Part shown: positions 17,369 to 25,036 of the stretch, piece by piece
Numbering within the stretch: position 1 is the first letter of the stretch
Layout: each line of letters starts with the position of its first letter
Origin: JBGRQB01 sp041725875
Lineage (GTDB): Bacteria; Bacteroidota; Ignavibacteria; Ignavibacteriales; Melioribacteraceae
Direction of reading: 5' to 3'
Assembly: GCA_041725875.1 (NCBI GenBank)
Contig: JBGRQB010000015.1
Location: 1-43,816, forward strand
Length of the DNA: 43,816 nucleotides
Position numbers and translations under genes: made by a program
Notes under the pieces: generated by a model
The model's database searches: none
Told to the model about the DNA's origin: nothing
Seen by the model: the letters and a program-made list of their open reading frames with translations, nothing else

Positions 17369-20300
17369 TTAATTAATTTTAATATCCAGGCCTAAACCTT
17401 GAAGTTCTTTAATAAGAACGTTGAAGGCTTCCGGAATATTAGGTTTAGCAAGATTTTCACCTTTAACTATTGATTCATAAACTTTTGCACGTCCGGCCAC
17501 GTCATCGGATTTAACGGTTAATATTTCCTGCAATGTATGAGCAGCACCGTATCCTTCGAGTGCCCAAACCTCCATCTCACCAAATCTCTGTCCACCAAAC
17601 TGAGCTTTACCACCCAATGGCTGCTGAGTAATTAATGAGTAAGGACCAATTGATCTGGCGTGAAGTTTATCATCAACCATATGACCAAGTTTAAGCATAT
17701 ATATATATCCGCAAGTCACTTTCTGGTGGAATTTATCACCTGTACGTCCGTCGTGCAAGACAGCCTTGGAACCAATTGGCAACTCAGCTTTTTCAAGCCA
17801 TTCAGCAACGTCGTTATGACCAGCACCATCAAAAATAGGAGTTTCAAATTTCAATCCTAATTTTTTACCAACCCATCCAAGAGCAGTTTCATATAACTGA
17901 CCAAGGTTCATACGGGAAGGTACACCAAGAGGGTTAAGTACTATATCAACAGGTGTTCCGTCTTCGTGGTACGGCATATCTTCTTCAGGAACAATTTTAG
18001 CAACAACACCTTTGTTACCATGACGACCTGCCATTTTATCACCAACAGATAATTTACGTTTTTTAGCTATATAAACTTTAGCCAACTGAACAATACCCGG
18101 AGGTAACTCATCACCACTATGTATTTTTAATTTCTCACGTTTAAAGTCTTCTTCAAAATCAGTTAAAATTTCAAAGTAGTTTTTAAACATAGTTTTTATG
18201 ATTGTATTCTTTTCTTCATTTTTGAACCAGTCAATAGTCGGATCAAGTTTGGTAACATCTTCAATTGCCTGGAAAGTAGCTGCTTTAAGAGCAGTGTTAC
18301 TTCTAACAATTACAGTTCCGTCAAGATCTCTGATACCGACAGTTGTTTCACCTTCACATACTCTGATAACTTTTTCAACAAGTTTGTTGTAATGTGACTG
18401 GCGTCTTTGTCTGTAACCGCTTTCTAATTCATCTAACTGTTTCTTTTCAATTTTCTTGGATTCGGCATCTTTACGTTTTCTTGTAAATAATCTTGTTTTG
18501 ATTACAGTACCTTTTAATCCTGGTGAAGCTTTTAGTGAAGCATCTTTTACATCACCTGCTTTGTCACCGAAAATTGCTTTAAGTAATTTTTCTTCAGGAG
18601 TAGGATCAGTTTCACCTTTTGGAGTAATTTTACCAATAAGAATGTCACCTTCTTTAACCTCGGCACCTTCACGAATAATACCATTTTCGTCAAGATTTCT
18701 TGTAGCTTCTTCACTAACGTTAGGAATATCTCTTGTAAGCTCTTCTTCCCCGCGTTTAGTTTCACGCACCTGAAGTTCAAATTCTTCTATATGTAATGAT
18801 GTGTAAACATCTTCTTTAACAATTCTTTCACTTATTACAATCGCATCCTCAAAGTTGTAACCTCTCCAAGGCATAAATGCAACAAGTATATTTCTACCAA
18901 GAGCAAGTTCTCCTGTATCAATTGAAGGTCCGTCGGCAATTACTTCACCTTTTTTAACTTTCTGTCCTTCAATAACTATAGGTCTCTGATTAATACTTGT
19001 TTCCTGGTTAGTACCGGCAAATTTAACTAACCGATATTCTTTTTTACGTTCTTCGTCAAAAGTAGTTAAAGCTTCGAAGCTGTCTTCCTGAATATCATAT
19101 TTAACAACAATTCTGTTGGAATCTACATATTCAATAACACCGTTATCTTCGGCAACAATACAGCCGCGTGAATCTTTAGCTGCTTTAGCTTCCATACCTG
19201 TACCAACAATAGGTGCTTCAGGCTTTAATAAAGGAACAGCCTGACGCTGCATGTTAGATCCCATCAATGCACGGTTCGCATCATCGTGCTCAAGGAAAGG
19301 AATAAGTGATGCAGCTACAGATACAATCTGAGCAGGGGCAACGTCCATATAGTGTATGTGATCTGGAACAACTACCGGAAATTCACCTTTATTTCTACAT
19401 TTAACTCTTTCATTTATAAATTTACCCTGATCATCAATTGGAGCATTTGCCTGGGCAATAGTGTACTCATCTTCCTGATCAGCGCTAAGATATTCAACTT
19501 TTTTAGTAACAATACCTTCTTTAACTTTTCTGTATGGGGTTTCAAGGAAACCATATCCATTAACTTTTGAATGAATAGTTAATGAAGATATAAGACCGAT
19601 GTTCGGACCCTCAGGAGTTTCAATTGGACATAAACGACCATAATGAGAGTGGTGAACGTCACGAACCTCAAAGCCGGCTCTTTCTCTTGTAAGACCACCA
19701 GGTCCAAGAGCAGAAACTCTTCTTTTATGTGTAAGCTCGGAAAGCGGATTTGTCTGATCCATAAACTGGGACAACTGATTTGTACCGAAAAATGCATTAA
19801 TCACACTTGAAATGGTTCTTGCATTAACAAGATCCTGTGGCTGCATATTTTCGTTATCCCGCATATTCATTCTTTCTTTAATTGTACGAGCCATTCTTGC
19901 AAGACCAACATTAAATTGCTGCTGTAACTGCTCGCCAACTGTTCTTACTCTTCTGTTTCCAAGATGATCAATATCATCCACACTGATCATACCATTTTTC
20001 ATCAAAATGATATTTTTCATAATTGCAAGGATATCATCAATTGTAAGAACTTTTACATCTTCAGGTATATTTAAATCAAGTTTATCGTTCATTCTGAAAC
20101 GACCAACTTCACCTAAATCATATCTTTTATCATTAAAGAATAATTTTTCAATTAATCCTTCTGCAGTTTCAAGATCCGGTGCTTCACCTGATCTTAACTG
20201 TCTGTAGATAGCATATAATGCTTCTTCTTTTGTTTGTGCAGTATCTTTCTTAAGTGTATTAAGAACCAAATCCTGCTCAGGAGAAATTTCTTCCTGAATA

Positions 20301-21136
20301 AGGTCAATTTCTTCAACCGTTGAATCCAGTATGTCTTTGATACTGTCTTCAGTTAATGCTTCTTCTTTGGTAGCAAAAATTTCACCTGTATTCATATCGA
20401 TAACATCACTGGCAACAACACGACCAATGTGTTTATCCATATCAATATCAACAGTTTTAACTTTTTCTACAAGGTTAAACAGACTTAAAATCTGTTCATC
20501 TGATTCATAACCTAATGCGCGAAGTAGAGTTGTAGAAGGGAATTTTTTCCTTCTATCTATATAAACATATAATATATGATTGATATCAGTAGCAAACTCA
20601 ACCCAAGAACCACGGAAAGGTATAATACGAGCAGAGTATATTGGAGTTCCGTTCGGATGTACAGTTTGTGAAAATGCTACACCAGGTGACCTGTGCAACT
20701 GGCTAACAATAATTCTTTCGGCACCATTAATCACAAAGGTACCCTTTTCAGTCATAAATGGTAAGTTTCCAAGATAAACTTCCTGTTCAACCGAGTTAAC
20801 AAACTCTTCAGTTTCATCATCTCTGGTTGAAAGTCTTAGTTTAGCTTTTAAAGGAGCACTGTAGGTAAGACCTCTTTCAGCACATTCCCAAATCGAATAT
20901 CTGGGCTTTTCGATAAAGTAATTTACAAAATCTAATCTAAAAAATTCTTTATTGTCAAGAATAGGGAAATTTCCGCTAAACACGGCCATAAGACCCTTGT
21001 TATCCCTATCATCTGGGCGAACGTTTTTCTGAAGAAATTCGTCGTATGATTCTACCTGAATGTTAAGTAGATCCGGAGTATCAATAACCGGCTTAATCTT
21101 CGCGAAAGAAATCCTTTTGTTTTTAGTATTAGTCAA
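17369..21136 (-). CDS. rpoB: DNA-directed RNA polymerase subunit beta
   Basis: 1255 residues if it starts at TTG 21134-21136, which has GGAGG (21143-21147) 6 bases upstream. A longer frame to TTG 21160 would run through that site. The rifampicin region (about residues 450-482) reads F-F-G-T-N-Q-L-S-Q-F-M-D-Q, then T-H-K-R-R-V-S-A-L-G-P-G-G-L, with the sensitive-type residues at all classic resistance positions I could compare. The C-terminal segments G-D-K-M-A-G-R-H-G-N-K-G and M-E-V-W-A-L-E-G-Y-G-A are conserved. It forms the core enzyme with rpoC, 39 bases downstream. Confidence 0.97.
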   Translation of the reverse strand: MTNTKNKRISFAKIKPVIDTPDLLNIQVESYDEFLQKNVRPDDRDNKGLMAVFSGNFPILDNKEFFRLDFVNYFIEKPRYSIWECAERGLTYSAPLKAKLRLSTRDDETEEFVNSVEQEVYLGNLPFMTEKGTFVINGAERIIVSQLHRSPGVAFSQTVHPNGTPIYSARIIPFRGSWVEFATDINHILYVYIDRRKKFPSTTLLRALGYESDEQILSLFNLVEKVKTVDIDMDKHIGRVVASDVIDMNTGEIFATKEEALTEDSIKDILDSTVEEIDLIQEEISPEQDLVLNTLKKDTAQTKEEALYAIYRQLRSGEAPDLETAEGLIEKLFFNDKRYDLGEVGRFRMNDKLDLNIPEDVKVLTIDDILAIMKNIILMKNGMISVDDIDHLGNRRVRTVGEQLQQQFNVGLARMARTIKERMNMRDNENMQPQDLVNARTISSVINAFFGTNQLSQFMDQTNPLSELTHKRRVSALGPGGLTRERAGFEVRDVHHSHYGRLCPIETPEGPNIGLISSLTIHSKVNGYGFLETPYRKVKEGIVTKKVEYLSADQEDEYTIAQANAPIDDQGKFINERVKCRNKGEFPVVVPDHIHYMDVAPAQIVSVAASLIPFLEHDDANRALMGSNMQRQAVPLLKPEAPIVGTGMEAKAAKDSRGCIVAEDNGVIEYVDSNRIVVKYDIQEDSFEALTTFDEERKKEYRLVKFAGTNQETSINQRPIVIEGQKVKKGEVIADGPSIDTGELALGRNILVAFMPWRGYNFEDAIVISERIVKEDVYTSLHIEEFELQVRETKRGEEELTRDIPNVSEEATRNLDENGIIREGAEVKEGDILIGKITPKGETDPTPEEKLLKAIFGDKAGDVKDASLKASPGLKGTVIKTRLFTRKRKDAESKKIEKKQLDELESGYRQRRQSHYNKLVEKVIRVCEGETTVGIRDLDGTVIVRSNTALKAATFQAIEDVTKLDPTIDWFKNEEKNTIIKTMFKNYFEILTDFEEDFKREKLKIHSGDELPPGIVQLAKVYIAKKRKLSVGDKMAGRHGNKGVVAKIVPEEDMPYHEDGTPVDIVLNPLGVPSRMNLGQLYETALGWVGKKLGLKFETPIFDGAGHNDVAEWLEKAELPIGSKAVLHDGRTGDKFHQKVTCGYIYMLKLGHMVDDKLHARSIGPYSLITQQPLGGKAQFGGQRFGEMEVWALEGYGAAHTLQEILTVKSDDVAGRAKVYESIVKGENLAKPNIPEAFNVLIKELQGLGLDIKIN

Positions 21137-21188
21137 TCCAAACCTCCAAAAAAATTTCAAAAGGTAATGTTACCTTATAAAAATATAC

Positions 21189-21227
21189 AAAAGTGATAAG
21201 AGCAGACTCGTCCACCTTACCACTTTT
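21189..21227 (-). promoter_or_regulatory. Hairpin between rplL and rpoB, probable attenuator
   Basis: On the minus strand AAAAGTGGTAAG pairs with CTTATCACTTTT, a 12-bp stem with one G-U pair and a 15-base loop. It starts 40 bases after the rplL stop and is followed by TGTATATTTTTATAAGG, a broken U-rich tract. The position matches the known partial terminator between rplL and rpoB in E. coli, which lowers polymerase expression relative to L7/L12. Function here is inferred from position and fold. Confidence 0.65.
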
Positions 21228-21267
21228 GCGCGTAATATCTATAAATTATATGTTTATAATTTTTGGC

Positions 21268-21651
21268 TTACTTAATTTCTACAGTAGCGCCAGCTTCTTC
21301 TAATTCAGCTTTGATTTTTTCAGCTTCGTCTTTAGATGCACCTTCTTTAATTGGTTTTGGAGCACCGTCTACTAATTCTTTAGCTTCTTTAAGACCTAAA
21401 CCTGTGTGAGCTCTTACAACTTTAATAACGTTGATTTTTTTGTCGCCAACACCAGCTAAGATTACATCAAATTCAGTTTTTTCTTCTTCTTCAGCAGCAG
21501 CGCCACCACCAGCAGGCATAGCACCAGCCATCATCATAGGTGCAGCAGCAGTTACACCAAATTCATCTTCTAGTGCAGTTTTTAATTCTGCAGCTTCAAC
21601 CATTGTTAAAGCTTTGATATCTTCAACGATTTTAGCTATTTTTTCTGACAT
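21268..21651 (-). CDS. rplL: 50S ribosomal protein L7/L12
   Basis: 127 residues. The N-terminal helical dimerisation and L10-binding part (K-I-V-E-D-I-K-A-L-T-M-V-E-A-A-E-L) is followed by a hinge rich in Ala, Gly and Met (A-A-A-P-M-M-M-A-G-A-M-P-A-G-G-G-A-A-A). The C-terminal domain includes K-I-N-V-I-K-V-V-R and L-G-L-K-E-A-K-E-L-V-D, which recruits translation factors to the stalk. It lies 45 bases after rplJ, with 131 bases to rpoB. Confidence 0.98.
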   Translation of the reverse strand: MSEKIAKIVEDIKALTMVEAAELKTALEDEFGVTAAAPMMMAGAMPAGGGAAAEEEEKTEFDVILAGVGDKKINVIKVVRAHTGLGLKEAKELVDGAPKPIKEGASKDEAEKIKAELEEAGATVEIK

Positions 21652-21696
21652 TCTAATTCTCCAGATTTATATTCTTTTCATTTTCCAATTTGTTAA

Positions 21697-22218
21697 TTAT
21701 GCAGCATCTTTTTTTGATATTTGATCGATGCAGCTTACGATGTCTCTCATAACACCATTAATTGCGCCAACAATTCCCTGAGCAGGAGCAGCAACACTAC
21801 CAACAATGCTAGCCATAATTTCTTCTTTGGTTGGCATTGAAGCAAGAGTTTCAAGCTGATCACTTCCATAGAACGTTGAATCAAGAACGCATCCTTTGAA
21901 GTTAAATTTCTTAAATTGACCGTTAAACTTTTTGATAAGTTTAGCAGGAGCAACAAAATTTTCATCAACGAACGCAAAACCAGTCATACCAACTAAAAGC
22001 TCACTTAAGCCGTCAAATCTTTCATTTCCTTCAATTGCTTTCTGGAACAAAGTATTTTTGAAAACTTTGTAAGTGATATCTTCTTTACGGAATTCTCTAC
22101 GAATTTCGTTAATCTCGTCAACTGTAACAGTAGAATAATCTACTAAATAAACAGCTGCTGACTGATCTAATAATTCTTTTATTTGAGAGACTACATTTGC
22201 TTTTTCTGTTTTGTTCAT
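21697..22218 (-). CDS. rplJ: 50S ribosomal protein L10
   Basis: 173 residues, normal for L10, the base of the L7/L12 stalk. N-terminal K-A-N-V-V-S-Q-I-K-E-L-L-D and V-D-Y-S-T-V-T-V-D-E-I are followed by Y-K-V-F-K-N-T-L-F-Q-K-A. The C-terminal helix (about residues 140-170) binds the L12 dimers. A GGGAG site precedes the ATG. In many bacteria the L10-L12 complex represses translation through a leader structure; the gap of 67 bases to rplA is short for that, and I saw no convincing kink-turn. Confidence 0.98.
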   Translation of the reverse strand: MNKTEKANVVSQIKELLDQSAAVYLVDYSTVTVDEINEIRREFRKEDITYKVFKNTLFQKAIEGNERFDGLSELLVGMTGFAFVDENFVAPAKLIKKFNGQFKKFNFKGCVLDSTFYGSDQLETLASMPTKEEIMASIVGSVAAPAQGIVGAINGVMRDIVSCIDQISKKDAA

Positions 22219-22285
22219 CTTTCTCCCAAACTAACTAAATAAGTTAATAATTGAAGCTTTATATATTGAGTGCGTAATTTCAAAA

Positions 22286-22987
22286 TTATTTTTTAGTTGC
22301 AGCAATAGCTTCTTCTTTGTCAAGTTTTAAACCAGGACCCATAGTTGTTGAGATAAATAAACTCTTAACATATTGTCCTTTAGCTGATGATGGTTTCAAT
22401 TTAAGAATCGTAGAAATGAAAGAAACTAAATTGTCTACCAACTGATTTTCTTCAAAGCTTATTTTTCCTAATGAGGTATGAATGATACCTGTTTTGTCAA
22501 CTCTGAAATCAATTTTACCAGCTTTAACTTCTTTAACAGCTTTTGCAACATCAGGAGTAACAGTACCACTCTTAGGGTTAGGCATTAAACCTCTAGGACC
22601 TAAAACACGTCCTAATTTACCTAACTCACCCATTGCATCAGGAGATGCAATAACTACATCGATATCTGTCCAACCTTCTTTAATTTTTTCAAGGTATTCT
22701 TCAAATCCGGCATAATCAGCGCCAGCAGCCAAAGCATCTTCAGCTTTGTTTCTTGTAACAACTAATACCTTAACTTCTTTACCAGTACCGTGTGGTAAAG
22801 AACAAGTACCTCTAACCATCTGGTCAGCATGTCTTGGGTCAACGCCCAAACGAATAGCACAATCAAAAGATTCAGTAAATTTTGCAGTAGCATTTTCTTT
22901 AAGAACCTTAATTGCTTCTTCAATAGTATACTCTTTTTTAAAGTCTACTTTTTCTTTTATTTGTTTAACTCTCTTCGAAAGTTTCAT
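22286..22987 (-). CDS. rplA: 50S ribosomal protein L1
   Basis: 233 residues. K-F-T-E-S-F-D-C-A-I-R-L-G-V-D-P-R is the rRNA-binding signature of domain I; G-K-L-G-R-V-L-G-P-R-G-L-M-P-N-P-K-S-G-T lies in domain II, followed by the return to domain I. L1 forms the mobile stalk on the E-site side and in many bacteria represses the L11 operon by binding its mRNA. It lies 33 bases after rplK and starts with ATG. Confidence 0.98.
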   Translation of the reverse strand: MKLSKRVKQIKEKVDFKKEYTIEEAIKVLKENATAKFTESFDCAIRLGVDPRHADQMVRGTCSLPHGTGKEVKVLVVTRNKAEDALAAGADYAGFEEYLEKIKEGWTDIDVVIASPDAMGELGKLGRVLGPRGLMPNPKSGTVTPDVAKAVKEVKAGKIDFRVDKTGIIHTSLGKISFEENQLVDNLVSFISTILKLKPSSAKGQYVKSLFISTTMGPGLKLDKEEAIAATKK

Positions 22988-23020
22988 TTTTCTACCAACT
23001 TATAATTTTTAAATAATCAC

Positions 23021-23446
23021 TTAATCTACAACAGTAATACCCATACTACGGGCAGTACCGGCAATCATACTAATAGCATGATCCATATCATTTGCATTTA
23101 AATCAGGCATTTTTGTTTCTGCAATCTCTTGTAACTGAGCTCTGGTAATTTGAGAAACTTTAATTTTGTTTGGTTCTGCTGAACCTGATTTAAGATTAAG
23201 AATCTTTTTAATTAAAACAGCCGCTGGTGGTGTTTTTGTGATAAACGTAAATGATTTGTCTGCATAGACAGTGATCACTACTGGAATAATCAAACCAGCT
23301 TTGTCTGATGTTTTGGCATTAAACTGTTTACAAAATTCCATGATGTTAACACCTTTTTGTCCAAGAGCTGGACCTACAGGTGGTGATGGATTAGCTTGTC
23401 CGGCAGGAATTTGCAGCTTAATGTATCCGTCAATTTTCTTAGCCAT
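23021..23446 (-). CDS. rplK: 50S ribosomal protein L11
   Basis: 141 residues. The N-terminal domain has K-L-Q-I-P-A-G-Q-A-N-P-S-P-P-V-G-P-A-L-G, the proline-rich helix involved in thiostrepton binding and stringent response. The C-terminal domain includes T-K-T-P-P-A-A-V-L and ends with the rRNA-binding A-R-S-M-G-I-T-V. L11 forms the GTPase-associated centre with L10. It lies 13 bases after nusG. Confidence 0.98.
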   Translation of the reverse strand: MAKKIDGYIKLQIPAGQANPSPPVGPALGQKGVNIMEFCKQFNAKTSDKAGLIIPVVITVYADKSFTFITKTPPAAVLIKKILNLKSGSAEPNKIKVSQITRAQLQEIAETKMPDLNANDMDHAISMIAGTARSMGITVVD

Positions 23447-23459
23447 AATAAAACCTTAC

Positions 23460-24005
23460 TTATTTTTCTAACTCTGCTTGTGCGAAATCGATTTCAACCG
23501 GTGTTTTTCTACCAAAAATTGAAACCATTACTTTAATTTTCATTTTTTCTTCATTAACTTCTTCTACAGTTCCCGAGAAGTTGTTAAATGGCCCGTCGAT
23601 AATCTTAACAAAATCACCATTTCTGAAAATAGTGTCTGTTCTTTCAGTATCTTCGTCTCTTTTAACTCTTCCAACAATTCTTTTTACTTCGTCGGGTTGT
23701 AGTGGAGCAGGATGATTTTGGGATCCTAAAAATCCCATAACGGACTGCAAGTTGGTGATAAAGTCGATAACTCTGTTATCCAGATCAGCATTTAATAATA
23801 GATAGCCAGGAAAGAAATTTTTCGTTTTTGTTCTTTTTTTCCCGTCCTTAACTTCAAATACTTTTTCAGTTGGAACTAGGACTTCATGAATTCTTGCACG
23901 TAAATCATCGTTATCACGCAATTCAAATTCAATTACGTTTTTAACTTTGTTTTCGTGGCCAGAAAATGTTCTGACTACATACCATTTTGCGTTAAAATCT
24001 TCCAA
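23460..24005 (-). CDS. nusG: Transcription termination/antitermination protein NusG
   Basis: 181 residues. The NGN domain opens with K-W-Y-V-V-R-T-F-S-G-H-E-N-K-V, and F-F-P-G-Y-L-L-L-N marks its centre. The C-terminal KOW domain has V-K-I-I-D-G-P-F-N-N-F-S-G-T-V-E-E-V. The protein rides on RNA polymerase and links it to Rho or to ribosomal S10. The start is TTG at 24003-24005, with AAGG some 10 bases upstream. No ATG lies nearby, so TTG is the best choice. It is paired with secE, 12 bases upstream. Confidence 0.96.
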   Translation of the reverse strand: MEDFNAKWYVVRTFSGHENKVKNVIEFELRDNDDLRARIHEVLVPTEKVFEVKDGKKRTKTKNFFPGYLLLNADLDNRVIDFITNLQSVMGFLGSQNHPAPLQPDEVKRIVGRVKRDEDTERTDTIFRNGDFVKIIDGPFNNFSGTVEEVNEEKMKIKVMVSIFGRKTPVEIDFAQAELEK

Positions 24006-24017
24006 GTGTTATAAACC

Positions 24018-24200
24018 TTAAAAAATTTGCTTAAATAATTGAGTTATAACTACGTCAATTGCATACGTAAATAGAGCTATAAAGATACACACCGCTATTA
24101 CAACGTTTGTAGATTCCTTTAGCTCTTGCTTCGTAGGCCAAGTAACTTTTTTCATTTCCTTGACTACGTCTTCAAAAAATTTGATTATTTTTTCTTTCAT
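24018..24200 (-). CDS. secE: Preprotein translocase subunit SecE
   Basis: 60 residues, the short single-helix SecE of most bacteria. An amphipathic surface helix with K-E-M-K-K-V-T-W-P-T-K-Q-E-L (about residues 15-28) is the signature, and one membrane helix covers about residues 31-52 (N-V-V-I-A-V-C-I-F-I-A-L-F-T-Y-A). It clamps SecY in the inner-membrane translocon. It sits between tRNA-Trp and nusG, the widespread trnW-secE-nusG order. Confidence 0.96.
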   Translation of the reverse strand: MKEKIIKFFEDVVKEMKKVTWPTKQELKESTNVVIAVCIFIALFTYAIDVVITQLFKQIF

Positions 24201-24226
24201 ATTCTCAAGTCGTTAAAACTTAATGA

Positions 24227-24302
<76 letters not shown>

Positions 24303-24312
24303 ATAAAAACTT

Positions 24313-24480
24313 TTACTTAGTTTCTTTAAAAACTACGTGCTTTCTTACAACAGGATCATACTTTTTGAATTCAACTCTTGCTGGATGATTTCTTTTATTC
24401 TTCTTTGTCGTATATCTATACCCGGTGCCAGCTGTAGATTCTAATGTAATCTGTACTCTAATATTTTTAGCTTTAGCCAT
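24313..24480 (-). CDS. rpmG: 50S ribosomal protein L33, zinc-independent form
   Basis: 55 residues from ATG at 24478-24480, with TTGGAG about 7 bases upstream. The open frame runs much further upstream, but only through tRNA-Thr and part of tRNA-Gly, so that extension is not coding. K-N-I-R-V-Q-I-T-L-E-S-T, Y-T-T-K-K-N-K-R-N-H-P and the ending K-E-T-K are L33 segments. The four Cys of the zinc ribbon are missing, making it the C-minus type. It lies between tRNA-Thr and tRNA-Trp. Confidence 0.95.
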   Translation of the reverse strand: MAKAKNIRVQITLESTAGTGYRYTTKKNKRNHPARVEFKKYDPVVRKHVVFKETK

Positions 24481-24575
24481 TTTATTACTCCAAGGCAATT
24501 TTAATTTTATTTTAAACCTTAAAAAAATGCACTGACTTTTATCGATAAAAAAGAAAGGCATTTTATATTTCTTAG

Positions 24576-24648
24576 AGCTAACGACCGGGATTGAACCGGT
24601 GACCTCATCCTTACCAAGGATGTGCTCTACCAACTGAGCTACGTCAGC
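24576..24648 (-). tRNA. trnT: tRNA-Thr (anticodon GGT)
   Basis: The acceptor arms GCTGACG and CGTTAGC pair with one G-T wobble. The D-arm is GCTCAGTTGGTAGAGC, the anticodon loop TTGGTAA gives GGT (codons ACC/ACU), and the T-arm is CCGGTTCAATCCCGG. The discriminator is T at 24576 and the next bases are CTA, so CCA must be added by the nucleotidyltransferase. It lies 95 bases before rpmG, in the place where many genomes have a tuf gene next. Confidence 0.95.
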
Positions 24649-24660
24649 TTTTAACTTTTG

Positions 24661-24733
24661 AGCGGGAGACGGGGCTCGAACCCGCAACCAACAGCTTGGA
24701 AGGCTGTGACTCTACCAATTGAGTTACCCCCGC
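24661..24733 (-). tRNA. trnG: tRNA-Gly (anticodon TCC)
   Basis: The acceptor arms GCGGGGG and CTCCCGC pair with one G-T wobble. The anticodon loop CTTCCAA gives TCC, reading GGA and GGG. The T-arm is GCGGGTTCGAGCCCCGT. The discriminator is T at 24661; CCA is not encoded. It lies 12 bases before tRNA-Thr and 47 bases after tRNA-Tyr, in one transcript. Confidence 0.95.
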
Positions 24734-24780
24734 TTACAATAAAAAAAAGAAACAAACTTTAGAATCTGTTTCTTTAGGAG

Positions 24781-24863
24781 TGGGCAGGGAGGGAATCGAA
24801 CCCCCTCAGGCGTAGCCAACGGATTTACAGTCCGCCCCAACTCTCCAGCTTTGGCGCCTGCCC
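24781..24863 (-). tRNA. trnY: tRNA-Tyr (anticodon GTA)
   Basis: An 83-base class II tRNA with a long variable arm. The acceptor arms GGGCAGG and CCTGCCC pair perfectly. The anticodon loop CTGTAAA gives GTA. The variable arm falls between the anticodon stem (ending ATCCG) and the T-arm GGGGGTTCGATTCCCTC. The discriminator is A at 24781; CCA is not encoded. It is the first gene of the transcript from the promoter at 24980-25008. Confidence 0.95.
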
Positions 24864-24873
24864 ATATTTTTTA

Positions 24874-24892
24874 TTTACAAACGAATTGTAAA
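24874..24892 (-). repeat. Inverted repeat just upstream of tRNA-Tyr
   Basis: TTTACAA, 5 bases, TTGTAAA form a perfect 7-bp inverted repeat 10 bases before the tRNA-Tyr 5' end. It lies downstream of the predicted transcription start, so it would be in the leader RNA. It could be a processing hairpin or a protein-binding site; the sequence alone does not decide. Confidence 0.4.
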
Positions 24893-24979
24893 GTTAATAC
24901 TTTTAGCGATTACTTGCAAGTACTTTTTTCTCTTTTACTTACGCTTAACAGCTCAAACAACTTTTCAAAGAAGAACAGA

Positions 24980-25008
24980 AATATAGGGCATATTTTTTAT
25001 AGTGTCAA
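24980..25008 (-). promoter_or_regulatory. Sigma-70 type promoter of the tRNA-secE-nusG transcript
   Basis: TTGACA (25003-25008) and TATATT (24980-24985) on the minus strand are 17 bases apart, with the same two boxes as the str promoter. It starts 28 bases after the comM stop. The transcript would have a leader of about 110 bases before tRNA-Tyr. The 173-base gap between comM and tRNA-Tyr holds this promoter and an inverted repeat and nothing else that I can see. Confidence 0.85.
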
Positions 25009-25036
25009 CATCTTTTAAATAATTTGTGTTAAAAAT

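Noticed and set aside
18456..18773. 105-residue plus-strand frame inside rpoB
   Set aside because: Antisense to conserved rpoB sequence and without a ribosome site.
21137..21160. Longer rpoB starting at TTG 21160
   Set aside because: GGAGG at 21143-21147 falls inside it and is placed correctly for TTG 21136.
22219..22285. L10 autoregulatory leader before rplJ
   Set aside because: The gap is only 67 bases and no kink-turn-like fold was visible.
24481..24687. Upstream extension of the L33 frame
   Set aside because: The extra residues are translations of tRNA-Thr and part of tRNA-Gly. L33 has its own ATG and ribosome-binding site at 24480.
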